A stretch of DNA of 8,376 nt from Chitinophagaceae bacterium. Lineage in GTDB: Bacteria; Bacteroidota; Bacteroidia; Chitinophagales; Chitinophagaceae. The position numbers were made by a program, and so were the translations under genes. This document shows, piece by piece, positions 6,471-8,376 of the stretch. The notes beneath the pieces are model-generated. The model did not search any database, was not told where the DNA came from, and saw only the letters and a list, made by a program, of their open reading frames with translations. The first letter of the stretch is position 1, and each line of letters starts with the position of its first letter. The DNA is taken from the NCBI GenBank assembly GCA_025455245.1, contig JALOMX010000070.1:1-8376 (forward strand), read 5' to 3'.

Positions 6471-8376
6471 TTATAGATGTACAACATCATATAGCGATTT
6501 AATGCGTAGTTGTTTTTCCCATCCTTTAACCCTGCTTTTTACTGTAATGATTTTGGTTTTACCGGCTTCAAGGTCAAAATAGTTATCACTAAGGTCAAGG
6601 AAACTATCCGGCAGATGCACATACACATATTTTGCCGGTCTGTCACTTTCAATTACTAATGTAGTTTCGTTTTTCAGCTTCCACTGTATGTAAGGCTGCA
6701 ACAGCTTCAGGTCTTTGGGCCTGAAGGTATCACGATGCGGCATCACATCATCGCGGTAGGCTTCTTTAACCGCATACCAGGCAGCTTTTGGCTGACGGCT
6801 GTAATCCGTAATGGCCCATGATGCCACCGGCCAGCAATCGTTCAGTTGCCATAAGAGGGTACCCATATTTACAGGGTACTTGCTTCGGTGAATGGCAATG
6901 CTGTTTTTGAATGCATAGTACTGAAGACATTGCGTGAGGTATGTGTAGTCTTCCAAAGAAAGATTTTTTACTTGATTGGAATCGAGAAAATAGCGGTGCA
7001 GGTACGATTGAATATTCTGATACCCGGTTGGATGTTTTTGATGCGCTTTAAGCACATCAGAAAAAAGGTACCGGTCTTCAGGTTGCGTAAATCCGTACAC
7101 CGTTGTAAGGTTTGGCATAGCCTGCATGCCGTATTCACTTACAAACCGTCCGGTCTTTTTTTCAAACACTTCAATATCCTGCAAACCCCACCATACGCCC
7201 CAATAGTGGCTGTCGCCTTCGGTAAAACTTTGCACTCGTCCCCAACCATGCATAGGGCTTGTGCTTACATAGGGGCGCGTACCATCGTATTGCTTTACCC
7301 ATGCTGCTATACTGTCGCGGAATAGTCGTTTGTAATCGTTCCATACTTTAGCAGAATCATTACCGTGCAGGTTGAACTGTTTTTGCCAGCCCCAGTTGTT
7401 CCAGGCTTCATCCACTTCGTTATTACCGCACCAAAGCACGATGCAGGGGTATTTGCGCAAGCGCTTAACCTGATAGATTACTTCTTGTTTTACATTGTCA
7501 AAAAAATGTTCGTCACCCGGCACCATGCCGCCGGCAAACATAAAGTCCTGCCATACCATGATGCACAGCGAATCGCAAAGCTCATAAAATGCATCGTCTT
7601 CATATACGCCGCCACCCCATACACGAAGCATGTTCATATTTGCTTCTTTGGCTGATAAAAGTATTTTCCGGTATTCATCCCTTGTTGCCCGGGGAAGGAA
7701 CATATCTGAAGGAATGTAATTGGCACCTTTCATATACACAGGTTTCCCATCGATACGGAAGTAAAAACTACGACCAATGCTATCCGCTTCCTGCACCAGT
7801 TCGATCTTTCTTGGATTATGCCAGGCTTCTTCGGCGGGTGGCGAATCGTACGCTTCGAGGTACACGGGTTTCCAGATACCGCAGGTGATGTAGGCAGGCC
7901 CCCAATCCCATCCAAAATGATATTGGGCCTTTCGTGCGTACACCCGTGGGTTGTCGGGTATTGCCAATGGTTTCATGGCATCTGCCAAAGAGTCAACTAT
8001 TTTTTTTGCAGAACGGAAATGAATTTCAAGCGTGTTTTCATTTTGCAGCAATCCGGTCACGTTGGCCCGCCATTGACGGAACATGTTATCTGTCTTCAGC
8101 AATACCTTTCCATTCAGATATACCTCCGCATAGGTATCCAATCCATCAAAAACAAGTTCAGTAATTTTCTTTTTCAGAATGGCTTTGTCTGCTATGAAAG
8201 TTGTTTTGTAGATCCAATCCTTTTGGCCAATCCATTGAAGGTCTTTTTCGTTGTCTCCAAAAAATGGATCAGGTATTATACCCGCAGCCATCAGGTCGGT
8301 ATGAACAGTACCGGGTACGGTTGCTGTGAATATTTTATCCATGCTGTCCGCAACGCTGAATACCCAGTTGTTATGA
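6471..8376 (-). CDS. GH2 beta-mannosidase-like glycosidase, partial at 5' end, apparently lacking two Ig-like domains
   Basis: Expected exo-acting beta-mannosidase that removes terminal mannose from beta-mannosides or N-glycan cores, probably in the periplasm; the signal peptide would lie beyond the right edge. The frame stays open through the ATG at 8340-8342 to the edge, and NNWVFSVADS upstream of it fits the family, so that ATG is internal. Numbering from it: N-terminal sandwich domain 1 (1-165) with VPGTVHTDL, IPDPFFGDNE and YHFGWDWGP; catalytic barrel (about 178-525) with KGANYIPSD, WGGGVYED, acid/base Glu309 in WCGNNE, GDSHYWGVWWG, nucleophile Glu403 in SEYG, and WQLNDCWP; C-terminal domain (about 541-623) with PKDLKL and SDNYFDL. 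Family members usually have an Ig-like domain of about 100 residues on each side of the barrel. Here those places hold short linkers, residues 166-177 and 527-540. The frame is unbroken, so it is not a simple frameshift. Confidence 0.9.
   Translation of the reverse strand, partial: HNNWVFSVADSMDKIFTATVPGTVHTDLMAAGIIPDPFFGDNEKDLQWIGQKDWIYKTTFIADKAILKKKITELVFDGLDTYAEVYLNGKVLLKTDNMFRQWRANVTGLLQNENTLEIHFRSAKKIVDSLADAMKPLAIPDNPRVYARKAQYHFGWDWGPAYITCGIWKPVYLEAYDSPPAEEAWHNPRKIELVQEADSIGRSFYFRIDGKPVYMKGANYIPSDMFLPRATRDEYRKILLSAKEANMNMLRVWGGGVYEDDAFYELCDSLCIMVWQDFMFAGGMVPGDEHFFDNVKQEVIYQVKRLRKYPCIVLWCGNNEVDEAWNNWGWQKQFNLHGNDSAKVWNDYKRLFRDSIAAWVKQYDGTRPYVSTSPMHGWGRVQSFTEGDSHYWGVWWGLQDIEVFEKKTGRFVSEYGMQAMPNLTTVYGFTQPEDRYLFSDVLKAHQKHPTGYQNIQSYLHRYFLDSNQVKNLSLEDYTYLTQCLQYYAFKNSIAIHRSKYPVNMGTLLWQLNDCWPVASWAITDYSRQPKAAWYAVKEAYRDDVMPHRDTFRPKDLKLLQPYIQWKLKNETTLVIESDRPAKYVYVHLPDSFLDLSDNYFDLEAGKTKIITVKSRVKGWEKQLRIKSLYDVVHL

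Noticed and set aside
6888..7325. 145-codon plus-strand open frame inside the GH2 gene
   Set aside because: Antisense to the catalytic barrel, including the nucleophile region; no independent support.
8340..8342. ATG as true start of the GH2 gene
   Set aside because: The frame stays open upstream to the edge, and the residues there (NNWVFS) fit the conserved family N-terminus, so the gene is cut by the window.
6471..8376. Frameshifted or decayed GH2 pseudogene
   Set aside because: More than 630 codons are open without a stop, both catalytic Glu and all barrel motifs are intact, and the missing parts fall at domain boundaries.

Overview
The window comes from a member of the Bacteroidota, most likely near Chitinophagales/Sphingobacteriia. 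The signs are promoters of the TAnnTTTG type, starts that mostly lack a Shine-Dalgarno sequence, a DUF3127 protein, and the grouping of a TatA-like protein with GatA and a lytic transglycosylase. The lineage is inferred from these features only; no rRNA or other marker is present.

Layout. Positions 1-3583 are all on the minus strand. Read in the direction of transcription, they carry a DUF3127 OB-fold protein (3224-3583), ribosomal protein L19 rplS (2655-3017), tatA (2221-2436), gatA (679-2130) and the first 207 codons of an MltD-like lytic transglycosylase (1-621, cut by the left edge). rplS and tatA each have a clear TACCTTTG promoter, and rplS ends in a strong intrinsic terminator. A second terminator-like hairpin lies between tatA and gatA. 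At 3584-3703 a divergent promoter region separates DUF3127 from ppc, the phosphoenolpyruvate carboxylase gene (3704-6412, plus strand). A bidirectional terminator at 6437-6467 separates ppc from a convergent GH2 beta-mannosidase-like gene (6471-8376, minus strand), whose 5' end lies beyond the right edge.

This is mostly housekeeping: translation (L19, and GatA for amidation of misacylated tRNA), protein export (TatA), peptidoglycan turnover, anaplerosis (PEPC) and glycan degradation. I see no mobile element, CRISPR array, RNA gene or new multi-gene system.

The points most worth a second look are within proteins. The beta-mannosidase-like protein keeps the N-terminal sandwich domain, the full catalytic barrel with both catalytic Glu residues and the C-terminal domain. 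It appears to lack both Ig-like domains (2 and 4) that normally flank the barrel. The PEPC has Thr where the near-universal Arg of the FHGRGG loop should be, and it has lost several aspartate-inhibition residues. The DUF3127 protein ends in an SSB-type acidic tail (DDLPF).
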